The notes under the pieces were generated by a model, which had not been told where the DNA came from, did not search any database, and saw only the letters and a list, made by a program, of their open reading frames with translations. Shown piece by piece: positions 1 through 11,474 of a DNA stretch of 64,000 bases; the stretch's first letter is position 1, and every line of letters starts with the position of its first letter. Location of the stretch: positions 2,745,001 through 2,809,000 of the forward strand of contig WPIO01000048.1 of the NCBI GenBank assembly GCA_009760855.2, written 5' to 3'. The position numbers and the translations under genes were made by a program. Origin of the DNA: Cristatella mucedo (lineage: Eukaryota > Bryozoa > Phylactolaemata > Cristatellidae).

Positions 1-354
1 GCTCATACAGCTATATACAGTGGATCATAACGGAAATCCATTGCCCGAGATCCCATAAAGGCACACACTCAGAAATTACAGTAATTTGAGAAGATGCAAT
101 GTGCACCATTTCCTGATAAAGATAAAGAAAGAGTTCTGTGGAAGAACTCTTCCTTTATCAATAAGCTTATTTCATAATCTGAACATTTGCAGTAGAACAG
201 ACTGTGGTTCCCCACAAAACGCGACTATGTTGCTTTTTTGAGAGGCCTGCTCTTGATTGGTCGGCAGCATCGCAAGTCTGCTACCTAAAATCTTCTATCT
301 ACTACCAAAAAGTAGACCTCACGAATAATTCCTCGAACACGGCCCTTTTCACAG

Positions 355-450
355 CAGATGTTCAAGCTGAGCATATGCAAAGTGCCTAGAAAGAGACTGG
401 GTTCAATGAGGATGCTGTACCAATGTATTATTACTAGCATTATTACTTCG
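355..450 (+). mobile_element. LINE 3' end, short remnant
   Basis: Matches the diverged 3' terminus of the window's CR1/L2-like family: AAGTGCCTAGAAAGAGA..., a short spacer, GGATGCTGTA, then ATT triplets. No coding part remains. Confidence 0.5.
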
Positions 451-724
451 GAGTCGACCTCCAGCATTGGCTTAGCGATTCGATGAGCTGACATCGTGGC
501 ATCGGCAGCTAGCCTCTAACGTCATAAGGCGATAGACCGGCCAACGTCAAACCAGCGATATCAATGCAGTTGGGGGGAGGGGATTCGACCGCATCGATCA
601 CAGCAGCCTGTTGCAAGTGAACACACCTAAGACACGTGACACGGAAGCCGGCTGCTACGGGCAGCCGTGGCCAGACAAGCATAGGCCAGCCATCTTCTAA
701 AGCTTGGTTTAGACGGTAAATCTT

Positions 725-960
725 ATAATAAAAATAATAATAATAATAATACACTTGATAAAGCGCCCTCGGAGAACTTAATCTCTTTCTAGGCTGGCAA
801 CTGCGACGCTCACGACAGACAAGCCTAGCTGCGGAGTTTTGCACCAGCTGCAGTCGCCTGATCGCACGTGTTGGTAGGCCAGTAAGCAGTGAGTTGCAGA
901 AGTCGAGACGGGATGTCACGAATGCATGGACCAACTTGGACGTGGTATCCTTATCTAAAC
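725..960 (-). mobile_element. LINE 3' fragment with internal deletion
   Basis: On the minus strand: the end of the reverse transcriptase ORF (LVHAFVTSRLDFCNSLL..., VQNSAARLVC) is joined directly to the element's 3' tail and an ATT repeat. The last third of the ORF and the 3' UTR, present in the copy at 25.3-26.2 kb, are missing. Confidence 0.8.
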
Positions 961-982
961 AAATCTTGCTTCCTAGCTACGT

Positions 983-1507
983 CCTACCTACTCGAGTCTT
1001 CTATTTGTCTTACTTCTTGCAGGATGTTTAGACTGAAGTCTTGCTCCAAGTCTTGCTTCCTACTCGGTCCGCCCACTAAGCGTTCATGGGAAAATTACTT
1101 TTGTCTGGGAGGTGGAAAATGGCCCTCGGTGCTGCACCTCTCTACGGCCACACTTCACTAATGCAATTATCGGTAGAATAAAAACTGTCCCCTTTAGCCT
1201 TTACTGCTCGCCTCCTCATAATAGAATTTGTGCACACCGAGCTTGGAGTGGTCCATAAACAGGGACTCCCGTGGAAGGCATCGATGACTTCGCCGGTCAA
1301 GTAGTCTACCATTCCTTTTAATGCAATGTCGTAGGCGTGGCCTGAACAGCACCTATGATTGATCACTTGCTAAGTCTTGCCCGAGTCTAGGCTAAAGAAG
1401 AAGTAGAACCAGGTTGCAGGCTGGTGAGTCTTTGTCATGTCTTCACTAAGTTTCCGACTGCCCCCACCGTATCGGTGACATATACATAGAAGATTCGAGT
1501 AGGTAGG
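983..1507. repeat. Possible inverted-repeat element
   Basis: CCTACCTACTCGAGTCTTCT at 983 recurs inverted at 1486-1507 with 21 of 22 bases matching. The interior carries several direct AGTCTTGCTTCC-like repeats. No transposase is seen and no target-site duplication was established, so this is either a MITE-like element or an inverted duplication. Confidence 0.4.
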
Positions 1508-1918
1508 CAGCAAGACTTGCCGGCCAAACCAGGCTTAACGAGAGGTCAAGCGATGCACATTATGTCTTGCTTAGGCTGCTATGATGTCGTGCTTGGGCTG
1601 CTATTGCCACTCCGATCGAGCAGCACCAGCTGAACGCCGGCTTCTACCTATCGTATGCCTGATCTGGTGCTGGCTGCACTGCCTGATAAATTCTTAGATG
1701 CAACAAGTTCCAGTAGAAATTGTTGGTCAGTAATCTGGCAAAGCTGGCCGAGCAGGAGCCAGAGTGACAGAGCAGATTCCCTAGGCTGTCCCGGATAGGC
1801 TGACAGAGAGAGTAAGATGCATCGAGCCATACACCTGCTCAGCCTCTCAATCGGTCAAAGCAGTATTCGAACTCTAGTTCGTCCTCCATTGCAAGCCTCC
1901 TCCTCTGCCATTGCCTCT

Positions 1919-2087
1919 CTCCTCCTCCTCCTCCTCCTCCTCCTCCTCCTCCTCCTCCTCCTCCTCCTCCTCCTCCTCCTCCTCCTCCTCCTCCTCCTCC
2001 TCCTCCTCCTCCTCCTCCTCCTCCTCCTCCTCCTCCTCCTCCTCCTCCTCCTCCTCCTCCTCCTCCTCCTCCTCCTCCTCCTCCTCC
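1919..2087. repeat. (CCT)n trinucleotide tract, about 56 units
   Basis: An uninterrupted CCT/AGG array. The poly-Leu, poly-Ser and poly-Glu reading frames it creates are not genes. The flanks carry short duplicated CCTCC-ATTGCC segments, suggesting the array grew from a CCT-rich site. Confidence 0.95.
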
Positions 2088-2982
2088 ATTGCCTGCGGGC
2101 AGGCAGGCGCTTGGGTATCAGCTGGCTAAAAACACCGGCCCCATCGGCCAGTCTTCACTGACTGAGTAGCAATGCAGGCCCAATTGAAACAGCTATTAAG
2201 GGATCAGTTACCAACACTTGTTCGAAGGGAGTCTCTTTTGTTTACGCCTTCGGTGATCGCTTAGGGCCCTTTAAGATCAGCTAGCACGACTAAGTGCTCC
2301 TCCTTGCCGAAGCCCAGGGAGGCATCTGCTCGGCACGCCTGCACCAGCCTAATGGAGGACCAGTGAGTTTCGGCAAGACGAGCCGGCCGACAGCAAGCTG
2401 ACTGCAATGGGCGCAGCACTTGTCTCTGCCACACGATGGCGGCACGGCCGGCTGTCCACTTGAGCTCTGTCAACAGAAAGGATAGGGTTCCGGAAACCAG
2501 ACAGACTGACTCAACTAGGCAGAAACTCTGAAAGCAGAAACAGAAGCACGTTGGTAGGAACCTTGGATTGTGGCAACCTGCATCTCAAAGCCATGCAGAC
2601 AGACGAGCTTCATTTGAATCAAACCCTGCTCTGAAGGACTGCCACATCTAATGAGCTCGGTCGGCTATGCACAGCCGAGAAGTGGGGAACTTTGCCAGGG
2701 ATTATATGTAGCTAACCTCTCACATATTCCAACAAAGCTCGCTGGGATCAGGCTGCCTTATTGAAGAGGATCTGCTCTCCCTCGAGGGTCGGCAGTCTTT
2801 GACAGCGGCACGAGTCAGAGCCAGCCAGGTGGCAGCTCTGAGGCAGCCTAATGAACAACGCCCCGTGCCAGGGCCCCCTAACCCACCAAATCGTGGGCTC
2901 GACGCAAGCACGCAAAAGCCACTGCACCGCTTGGCAAACACCCTGCACTCTGGACTGCAAAACAAGGAGGCCGCCGACTTAC

Positions 2983-3065
2983 GTCTGACTCTGGTCCTGT
3001 ATCGGCTCCAGGGCAGGTGAAGTTTACAAACTCATGACACCTTCGATGCACCGCAAAGGAGCAAA
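2983..3065 (-). CDS. PKC: PKC coding exon 3: end of C1A
   Basis: An 83-bp exon between a pyrimidine-rich TTGTAG acceptor and a GTAAGT donor. It encodes [19 protein letters not shown] and a short linker, which completes the first C1 domain, and ends in phase 0. The next exon (C1B) could not be found in the remaining 2.9 kb on this strand. Confidence 0.92.
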
Positions 3066-3340
3066 CTACAACGGACGGTCGGTTAACAGAAAAAGCAACC
3101 AGCCAACGACAGGTGTACAGTAAGTAAAATAAATACTAGCTGATTTAACAGCCTCTTTTTGTATAGCGACAGAAGAACCTCTACGGCTATCACCACCGCT
3201 TGCAGTGGCGATAAAGGATCGCTCACTGCAGGATTCGAACCCACGACCTCGTGGCCGAGGTCGTGAAAAGCAACCACCTTACCTAGTGAGCCATTACGGC
3301 TAACCAAGTAGCTCTGCAGGCTCCACCGCAGGCACGACCG

Positions 3341-3409
<69 letters not shown>

Positions 3410-3698
3410 ACACGCACACACACTACTGCCACACCTACTAGCAAAGTCGGAGCGAAGGTCAGACCGAAGTTCCATTTAAACTGGCTAGCTCAAGTGCCTC
3501 CGATCACAAGACCAAGGAAGCCCCATTCCACGGACCATTTTGCACCGGCCAATGCGGCCGGTGACTGACGTAAGGATGATGCTAAAACAGCAGACGCCCG
3601 GAGAGTCCGTGCCGACCAAGGAGCAAGGCTAGCGGTCGGCTTTTGAACTCTCGTGTTGCCGAAGACCTTGCCGGTGCCTTCAGGCAGGCTGCACCCCA

Positions 3699-3789
<91 letters not shown>

Positions 3790-3873
3790 GCCACCGCCGT
3801 TCGCGAGGTCCGAAGCTGCCGGCACTTCGGACCTCGGGCATACCCCCACCGGCCGGTCGGCTCGCGGCAGCCG

Positions 3874-3904
<31 letters not shown>

Positions 3905-4576
3905 CTGTTTCGCAGCCACTGTCTGCCGTCCTGCACGTCGAATCCCAGAGCTCGGAGAGACTCGCTAGCCGGAACACAGCAGGGCGCGACGTCCACTGGT
4001 CACTCGGCGAACACCACCCGCTGCTGCCGCAGCAACAGCTACCACCGCTGCTGCGGCAGCCGCAGCAGCAGCAGCAGCAGCTTCGGCAGCAGCAGCAGCT
4101 TCGGCAGAAGTAGAGACAACATTCGAACCTCCGGCCCGAACGCGGACTCGACACAGATCGGCGAGCGGATCACTTACTTTTGCATTGATAGCCTTGTTTA
4201 CCGAACAGCCCCCTGCAATACAATAGCACGGGCTGGCGATAGCCGTCGCTGCCGCCACGAGGACGCAAGGCAAGGCGGCGGAGAGGGCGGCGGAGGGGGC
4301 GGCGCCCAGCGGCGTCAAGTATTTTCACTCGGGGCGCGGTGGGTAAGGACGGCGCTAATTCGCAGGGCCGACATCGCCGAGCCGGCGACTGCGAGCAGGG
4401 CGAAACTCCAACTAGGAAGCCACTCACCATATGAAATCTTTACAATGACTGCAAAACGTAGGCTGCTTAAAAAAGCGCTGCACGAACTTGTGCGACTTTA
4501 CGTCGACGACCACTTTCTGCCGGACGGCGCCGCGTCTAAGAACGCCCGCGACAGCGGAATCTCCGCTTTCGCTCAT
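2983..4576 (-). CDS. PKC: Protein kinase C, first three coding exons (gene runs off the left edge)
   Basis: Exons read on the minus strand: 4428-4576, 4178-4212 and 2983-3065, with GTGAGT, GTAAGT and GTAAGT donors and phases that join without a stop. The 88-residue product starts with a short N-terminus, then the pseudosubstrate RRGAVRQK (Ala in the phospho-acceptor place), then a C1A finger: HKF..., [23 protein letters not shown], and HRRCHEF...C in the third exon. The C1 ligands (His, six Cys, final His/Cys group) are all present. This is the diacylglycerol/phorbol-binding membrane-targeting module of a Ser/Thr kinase held inactive by its pseudosubstrate. Exon sizes of 35 and 83 bp match the small exons I recall in animal PKC genes. 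The start ATG lies ten residues before the pseudosubstrate region, as in conventional PKCs, but WGLFGKQGY has the one-residue-longer loop of the epsilon/eta type. C1B, C2 and kinase exons were not found and should lie left of the window. Confidence 0.93.
3138..3302 (-). mobile_element. tRNA-derived SINE, copy in PKC intron 2
   Basis: In minus-strand sense it has a tRNA-like head with an A-box-like start (TAGTGG...AAGGTGG), a clear B box (GGGTTCGAATCC), then the family body: CGATCCTTTATYGCC, a small hairpin CCACTGCAAGCGGTGG and TATACAAAAAGAGGCTG. Copies with the same order recur at about 33.7, 37.6, 50.3, 52.0 and 59.1 kb. Confidence 0.85.
3343..3422. repeat. (CA)n microsatellite in PKC intron 2
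   Basis: About 80 bp of CA dinucleotides with a few TCA/GCA interruptions near the right end. Confidence 0.95.
3700..3788. repeat. (GCT)n / (CAG)n tract in PKC intron 2
   Basis: About 29 uninterrupted GCT units on the plus strand, so (CAG)n in the sense direction of the PKC transcript. It ends in GCCGCC. It lies in the intron between the 35-bp and 83-bp exons. Confidence 0.95.
3874..3903. repeat. Poly(C) run of 30, poly(G) in PKC sense
   Basis: Thirty consecutive C on the plus strand; the PKC pre-mRNA would carry G30, able to form G-quadruplexes. The length in the assembly is uncertain because such runs are hard to sequence. Confidence 0.9.
4178..4212 (-). CDS. PKC: PKC coding exon 2 (35-bp microexon)
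   Basis: Flanked by a TTGCAG acceptor and a GTAAGT donor. It encodes [11 protein letters not shown] between split codons. A microexon at this point of the C1A domain is a conserved feature of PKC genes; the extra codon relative to conventional PKC (GFGKQG) matches the epsilon/eta spacing. Confidence 0.92.
4428..4576 (-). CDS. PKC: PKC coding exon 1: start, pseudosubstrate, first half of C1A
   Basis: Begins at an ATG in a CpG-rich setting and ends in a GTGAGT donor after the first two bases of the Trp codon of DFIW. It is only 49 codons and hits a stop just past the donor, so a simple ORF length cut-off hides it. The second and third C1 ligands pairs (CSHC) are here. Confidence 0.93.
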
Positions 4577-4713
4577 AGCGGCGGCCGGTCGCTGAGGGCG
4601 CCTAGCAGCAAATAAGAGGGCCGGTCCCTCGCGCTAACTGACGCGCCGGCCACGTGACACCGCCGTCTGAGCTGAGGCTGCTGCTGCTCCCACCGCCGTC
4701 GTAACCTTAGACG

Positions 4714-4731
4714 CCCCCCCCCCCCCCCCCC
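4714..4731. repeat. Poly(C) run of 18 upstream of the PKC start
   Basis: Eighteen C within the CpG island about 140 bp 5' of the PKC ATG, in the presumed promoter or 5' UTR. Confidence 0.9.
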
Positions 4732-5769
4732 TGCGCCCGCTCCCGATAAGTATTGGTCGGACGCGTGCGAGACGCTACGGTCGACTTTTTCGTCGGCCGC
4801 GGATTTGCTCAGGACACAGCCGCCGTCGCTCGCAGTGCGCGCCGTAAGTAGAGCTAGCGAAACCCGCTCTGTGGCAGACTGAGTCGCTCCGTCGGCCGCC
4901 CGCCGCCCTTCCACTCCGCGCTTCGCGGAATCACCCTGGACGTTGGAATTCATCGGTCCGGCGTCCGTCGGCGGTGGGTAGCGTGACGATAACGTTTTTC
5001 CGCGAAGCCGGCTCGATTCTCTACGGTTGCTGCGCTGGCGTCCGTCGGCGGCGGCGAGGGCCCAACCCCCACCCCCTTTCCGGGCGTCGGTACGTCGCCG
5101 GCGGCCTTTACGCGCCCATCTAGTTTTAATGAGTCGAACCTGCTTCCGCCACCGCCTCCGCCATGGATCCGCGCCGGATTGGGCTACGTCTCGGAGTGGG
5201 GAAGGGGGCCGCTGACGCGGCCCGCTCGGCGGGCGCCATCGTTCTCGGCCGGCGAGCTCGGCTTGCCTGCACACCGGGCGATTAATTGCATGCTAGCGCC
5301 GCGCTGCTTCTATGCTGATGATGCTGCTACTGCTGCAGACTGGTGTGCATGCGGCACGACGGCCGACGAGAACGTTCGCGAGCGCAGCCGTTAATAGTCT
5401 TATGATTAAGCAGCGTTCTTGCATCAGCGAACAGTTAAGACGATACAGCCTTATTGATTTTCTTTGCTGACGCTCGCGTATGTGTCCTTATTCGCTGCCC
5501 GTGCAGTCGGCACTGGTCCAGGCCACCGCCGAGCCGCTGATAGGAACAACCTGTCCGGTCAACTTCCGTCGATTGGTCGTCATAGCTAGTGCGCCTTGCT
5601 AGTGGCCACGTGGCCGCTGCTGCTGGAGCCTCGATAGGGCAGCCGATAGCTCAGTTAGCCCTCAGGTCATTCAGTTAGGCTAGTCCACGTGGGTTCGGTG
5701 CGACCGTACGTACCGTAGCACCGACCCCGGCTCGTTGAACAGGCCAGAGCAGAGACGCTCGCACTAGTT

Positions 5770-5905
5770 CAGGCCTTCGTGACATTGGTGTCTCGATCGT
5801 GGTTTTGAATCCTGCAGTTGGGCAATCCTGTATTGCCAACTGGGAGTCGTCGTGGTGATAGCCGATAAGGGTCTTCTGCCACTATACAAATGAGGCCGTT
5901 AAAAC
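5770..5905 (+). mobile_element. SINE fragment, same tRNA-derived family
   Basis: Retains the B-box area (GTTTTGAATCCTGCAG), the GGCAATCCTGTATTGCC body, GTGGTGATAGCC and CACTATACAAATGAGGC. The tRNA-like head is damaged. Confidence 0.7.
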
Positions 5906-6164
5906 AGCTAAGTTTGTTGGGTTTTTTTTTAGATTACTGCCATTCTCTTGCTCAGGACTCACGGCCTGTACCCTTAATCGTCTGCAACTGGTGCGAAACT
6001 CAGTTGCTTGTCTGATCCCTTCACTCGGCTGTGCTTATCATTTTCTCTTTGCTGGGTGAGGTGAAGTCTGTTCACACCGAAAGCCGCTTAAGGTTTGAGT
6101 GTGCTGTAGAAAACTTGTCATGCACTGCACCCACTTGGTGCTTGTCAAGCAGCAGACCGAGATA

Positions 6165-6260
6165 CTCTAGGGGGGGTAAGGTGTTCCCACTACCCAACCC
6201 TGGTCTTGGGTTCGAATGCAGCAGCTGGCAATCCTTTAGCTGTGGTGATAGCATCATTAA
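6165..6260 (+). mobile_element. SINE fragment
   Basis: TAAGGTGTTCC..., GGGTTCGAATGCAGCAG, GGCAATCCTTTAGC and GTGGTGATAGC follow the family order but the 3' half is lost. Confidence 0.6.
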
Positions 6261-9044
6261 AGTCTCGGCTAAGGATTCATCCGTTCCGCTCAGCTTGATC
6301 TAGCTAGTCTTTGTTTGTTCCTGCGTGATTTTCACTCTCACCTACCCGTGATTCGGTGTGCTGTTTACCATGGTTCCAGCAGTTACCAGTGACTGCATGT
6401 GTCTCCTGTGTGCTTTTTGCATGCCTGTCTAAGCATCATCATCACTTCAAGTTGCTTCGTTTGCAAATTTACCGGAATATGCTGGGCAAGTAATCTGTTT
6501 GTTGCGGTTATGCCAAAAGTTTACCGGACGGACGTGTAGCAGCCACTCACTAGCCACCCAACGTGCCCAGCCGCCATCTCAACCTAGGTGGGCCTGTAAA
6601 GTAAGCCCGCAGGTTTGCCGATGTAGTGCAGCTCAGCAACCCCCCCCCCCTCCTGCCTTGCTATGATATTATGCCTTGACCTCGGCAGACTGGCTTACTC
6701 TCATCATCATGCCTGCCATCGGTCTGATCTCTAACCTCTTCTTCCCTCCTCCTCTTCCTCCCCCCCCCCCGGCGATCGCAAATCATGCCGAAATTAAATC
6801 GAAGCTCCAAGGAAGTGGCTCTGCAAAAGTTGTTGAACCCTGACACACTGCCACCTGCTGCTCGGGATCGACCGATGACCAATGTGCTGTTTGTGCCTTC
6901 TTCTCTGCTTCGAGATGACCCTGCCACTGGCTGCTTCGGAGCACCGCCGGAATTTTAAGACTCGTGGCAGCAGAGCCTCGGCAAGCTGACCTCGCCGGTC
7001 GCCATCTCCCTTGTCGACGTTTGCCGTCCCCCTCCCCCACCCGCTCGCCTCCAAAAGAGTGCCTGTGTCATTGATCCCTTGGTTATCGCTTGCGATTTGC
7101 GTTTCTCTGTTATAGGGCTGTGCTCACTCAAATCGCTGTGGCTGGTTGAGCAAGCTAAAACTACCTGTCTACCCCCCCCCCCCCCCGAGATGTCACAGCG
7201 GTTTACCGCCATTCTTGTCACCCGATCTGCTCTCGATGCTTCACTGTCTGCCTGTCTCCTCTCCACTTTATCGGTGCTTCGTCTCTGCTGATAATGGGTT
7301 GGCATGTGCTGCTCACCGACGTCAGGACCAACTGATCAGCCTTCTTGTCAGCCCTGACTGATCAGCTCACTTGCTTAAGCCACCGTTAATCTGGGTCAGC
7401 TGGGTGTCCATTCACTGGGTGCTAATCAATCAAAGTTCGGCTGTACTGCTGCCATCACTACGGCTCACGACATCCCGTGGATTCGATTCCAAGTCAGTAT
7501 CACCCTCGATGCCAACCGATGCCCACGTGTACTGTAAGCATTACATAGCCGGCAGGTCTAACTGGTCTAGGAGCCGGCACAGTTTAATTCCGTGTGCTTT
7601 AGCAGAAATGCACCTATGATACGATTTTGTGAGGCTGCCTCTCTGCCAGCCATTGCCTCACTGAGCCACCGACCGGTGCTGTTAGCCAGCATAATAAGTG
7701 GACTGCATAATGTCGGTGATCAAAGCCGACCTCACCACATCAGGCCGGGCAGCTGACCCATTTACATCCTCACGATATTTCTGTCATTTAGCCTGTTGGT
7801 TGTCCTCAGGCATATTTGCCTTTCTACTGCTGCCTTTTGTGTCGCGGCTTAGTTGTGACTACTGTAGGACTTCATCCCTGGGCCGGTAGTCGTTGTGGCT
7901 GCCACTGGCTACCCAACTTCACATTCTCACCTGCTGTTTCAACCTAACTGAGCCTGCATAGTAAGCCTGTAGGCTTGCTGATTCAGTACAGGCCAGCCAT
8001 GCCGACTGCATGCTGATGTACCTTGACCTCAAGTCTGTCTTGAGCCAGGCAAACAACTCACTATCTTCCTGCTTCTCGGGCTCGGCAAACGCTCTCATCT
8101 CTGCCAGTCATCAGTCTGATCGGACCTCCTCGTTTGCGATTAAATGGTCCCTTACTTTTTATATTCTACTGAACAGCAAACATGTGTCCCAACAATTGCA
8201 CTCCTACAAGAGCTTTCTTCCTGTATAGGAATCGACTAATACTAGTGTAGCAATCGACTAACGTAGTATTAGCCCAGCGACAGCTGATTAAGTGTGTTGG
8301 CCGAGTGATCGAACCAGAGCCGACTGGCTGGCGAACCCAGGAGTGCTATATTAGCCCGCATGAGAGGTTTGCAGACCAGATTGATTGGGCTGACTGTACC
8401 AAATCCATAAGCATATTGGAGTGGCTATTGGCATGTTTCCACTTTCTGTGCCTTATTTCTCATGTTGGCATAGGATTTCCTTTCTTCAGGACAGCCAGAT
8501 ACTTGCAGACTGCATAAATTTTCGTACGAGTTGTAGTAAGCTGGTCACTCGCTCTTTGAAAACTGTAGAAGCTATTGAAGTATTGCTACGGCCTCTTGCA
8601 GACCCTTGACCGTCGGTGATTAGAGCTTGAGAAACTTGATTAACGAAAGAGCAATCGTTTTCAGCACCTATTGCACAGACTTGTAGTCTGGTGCCCTGCC
8701 GATTGAAGTAATTGCCATGAGGATCACCCTGTGACTGTATGTGTGGCCGGGTGTGTCCAGTTTGTAGAGATGGGTGTTACTGTGGCAGTGTCGAACCCGG
8801 GGTATCTCAGCCTGTGAAGTCGGTAGAATAGAATATCATGTCTTGTCTGCCGTGTATCTGCCAGCTTGGCACTTCTGTTGGCACACCCACGGGCGTGGAC
8901 CTCTTAAATGTGCAGCCGTATGTTTACAGTAGACAATAGACTGTGTGTAATGAATGGTATATCAGGCTCCGGCTTGGGGGCTGGCACTAGTCGACATGCA
9001 TCTCTTGCACGTCACTGCAAGAGACCAGAAGAAATGGTCGGATC

Positions 9045-9195
9045 ATAGCCCAGCGATTAGGCGTTCACACTTCACTACCCAGGACATGGATTCGAGTCCT
9101 TCAGTAGGCAATCCTTTATTGCCCCGAAAGTAGGATGGTAGACTCCAAGGCTTTTCTGCTGCTATTTAGAAATAAAATAAGGTCGTTGAATCAGT
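9045..9195 (+). mobile_element. SINE copy, diverged
   Basis: Head with an AGCGATTAGGCG A-box-like segment, GGATTCGAGTCC B box, GGCAATCCTTTATTGCC and CTTTTCTGCTGCTATTTAGAAAT. The order matches the better copies; identity is lower. Confidence 0.65.
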
Positions 9196-10984
9196 CTGGC
9201 AAGAGAATTCTCCCCTTTGCCTCAGTCGCATTCACGCTGGTATGTCCCGTAATGCAACGAATGATTGCGATCTGCCACCAACCTGCAAAGGTAGGTAGAT
9301 GCTCAGCAGGGCCGACAGTAGCAGGCCTTACATTTGCTCAATTCACTACAGTGAATATATCTTCACCTGACGACGTACCTGTCTGTCTTCTGATTTTTGT
9401 CCTCAACAACTTAGGTGCATGCCTGCACATGCATGTGCCTCTGACCGTGGGAGTGCTTGCCCGTGTGCATGCTTCGTATCTGAGCGGCTGCTCAGAACTG
9501 CCATTATAGGCCCGTTCTTCCGGCGATAAATGGCATAATGGACTGGATCCTTGGCTGCGTTTGCTTGCTGTTTGCCTACTCTCTGTGTGGGCACTGGTAC
9601 GTTACCCCTAAACCAGCTAGTACTGTTTGTAGTGTCGATGCTGTGCCTTGAGTAGATTTGTTTAACGAGATGTGTTTCTCAATGGAATCATGCTCCGTAA
9701 TCAGCCGATCACTTGCTCAGTTGGGTTCCTAAAGGTGTGCAGTTCGAGCTGTGTGTCTTTTCCCTCGCATCCAGGCTAAGCTTCCTGTGCCTGAGAGTCG
9801 GGTCCTGTTTTTATGGGAAAAAATCTGGGGCTGCCTCAATTGACTCCGGAGTATTCTTCCTGCCTAGGTCGAGGCAGGGCTGAAGGGTGCAGTTAAAGCT
9901 TGACACCGTGTTCAGATCGTGTGCAGATCGGCAAAGGGCTCGGATCACATGCCCTTCGAGCAGGTTCATCGTTGTTGGTGTGTATGAAGTCAAAAATAAT
10001 TATTGTGATAGTTTTTTCTGTCAATTGGATACCAAAACCGACCCAGAAAGTGATCTTACCTGTACCTGAATGGCATGTGACTGATAATGTCCAGGATCGA
10101 ATATACGGCTGAGAACAGTGGATGACCTCATCGCAAGACGGTGAAGCAAAAGAAATTACCCTTGCGATTACGCTGCATGCCTGCCCACATTGCAGTGTTT
10201 ATTTCTTTGCCAACTGTTTCTGTGGGATATTATTTTCACCTGGTCTTTAGCTATTCACGAACCATCGGGCTTACAACGGACTAAAACAGGTTAGAAAAAA
10301 GAGCAGAAAGCTGCAAGCAGAGCACACACGAACTTCCTCCGAGTCGGAGCAAACTCTCGGGAACCTTCGGATGGTAAATCTCCTGCTCAAAGTTCACGCT
10401 TTTTTCTTTCTGTTGTGATTCGGGATGAAGGATGCCGTGTTTGAAGGAGTGTAGTGCAGTTTGTGTCAAAGTTTAAGGACTTCACCAAGAGCAGTCTGAT
10501 ATTGTGGGTCGAGTCAGTTCACACTGTAGGTCATCTTTGACCCCCGTGAGACTGGGGCTCGATCGTGCGACCAAGGGCCTGAACGACCGACTGGGTCACG
10601 GGGTCACAGAAGAGGAGATGCACGACAGGGAAGCTGGATTAGCGTTTGGCATGTGGCTCGGTCTTATTGCTAGAGTGATACATTGCCCTGAGTCCAAGTC
10701 GGCATCTCAGCCCTGGGACAGTAACCTAGCTGTTCGTGATTGATTGGCCTTAGGTCTGATGTTCCAAACTTCGAATTGGGATTTACAGTGTTCTTTTGGG
10801 AAGGGCTACTTTCCACCGAGATGGACCCCTATCACTTGGTGATATGAGGCTCGGTGTGCCTGGGAGAAAGGAGTCTGCTTGTTTTTCTGTCTTACAACAT
10901 TGCTCCCGACCTTCCCTATTTCGTTTTGGTATGCTACTTATTGCCGACTCTAGTTCGTTATGTGTGAACTCTTAGTTCCGACTT

Positions 10985-11474
<490 letters not shown>

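Larger units (their letters stand above)
1..2900. other. Presumed PKC intron 3 region, no exon recognised
   Basis: Apart from the repeats listed, nothing coding can be supported. I looked on the minus strand for the C1B exon (a TFCDHCGSLL-like motif) and did not find it. Confidence 0.4.
3500..5400. promoter_or_regulatory. CpG island around the PKC first exon
   Basis: A GC- and CpG-rich block spans the PKC start and about 0.8 kb upstream of it. It contains no TATA box that I can place. Poly-C runs of 30 (3874-3903) and 18 (4714-4731) and a GCT tract lie within it. It is the likely promoter and 5' UTR of PKC; long reading frames on both strands here are low-complexity and are not called as genes. 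Confidence 0.6.
5400..10980. other. Gene-poor intergenic stretch
   Basis: No exon with a recognisable domain or paired strong splice sites was found on either strand. It holds SINE fragments (about 5.77-5.91, 6.16-6.26 and 9.05-9.19 kb), short poly-C runs and a dispersed repeat copy near 6.03-6.13 kb. Confidence 0.5.

Noticed and set aside
1817-2161. Poly-Leu, poly-Ser and poly-Glu open frames in the CCT tract
   Set aside because: They are translations of a pure trinucleotide repeat; no frame has a non-repetitive domain.
3220-3250. tRNA gene suggested by the B box GGGTTCGAATCC
   Set aside because: No cloverleaf with a proper acceptor stem can be formed; the same head recurs with a common body, so it is a SINE.
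3490-4615. Frames of 106 to 320 codons with Ala, Leu, Pro or Gln runs around the GCT tract
   Set aside because: They exist because of the repeats and the poly-C run, and they overlap the PKC exons in other frames or on the opposite strand.
4573-5274. 233-codon Arg-rich minus-strand frame
   Set aside because: It lies in the CpG island upstream of the PKC start; the composition is that of random GC-rich DNA and no domain is visible. It may include PKC 5' UTR.
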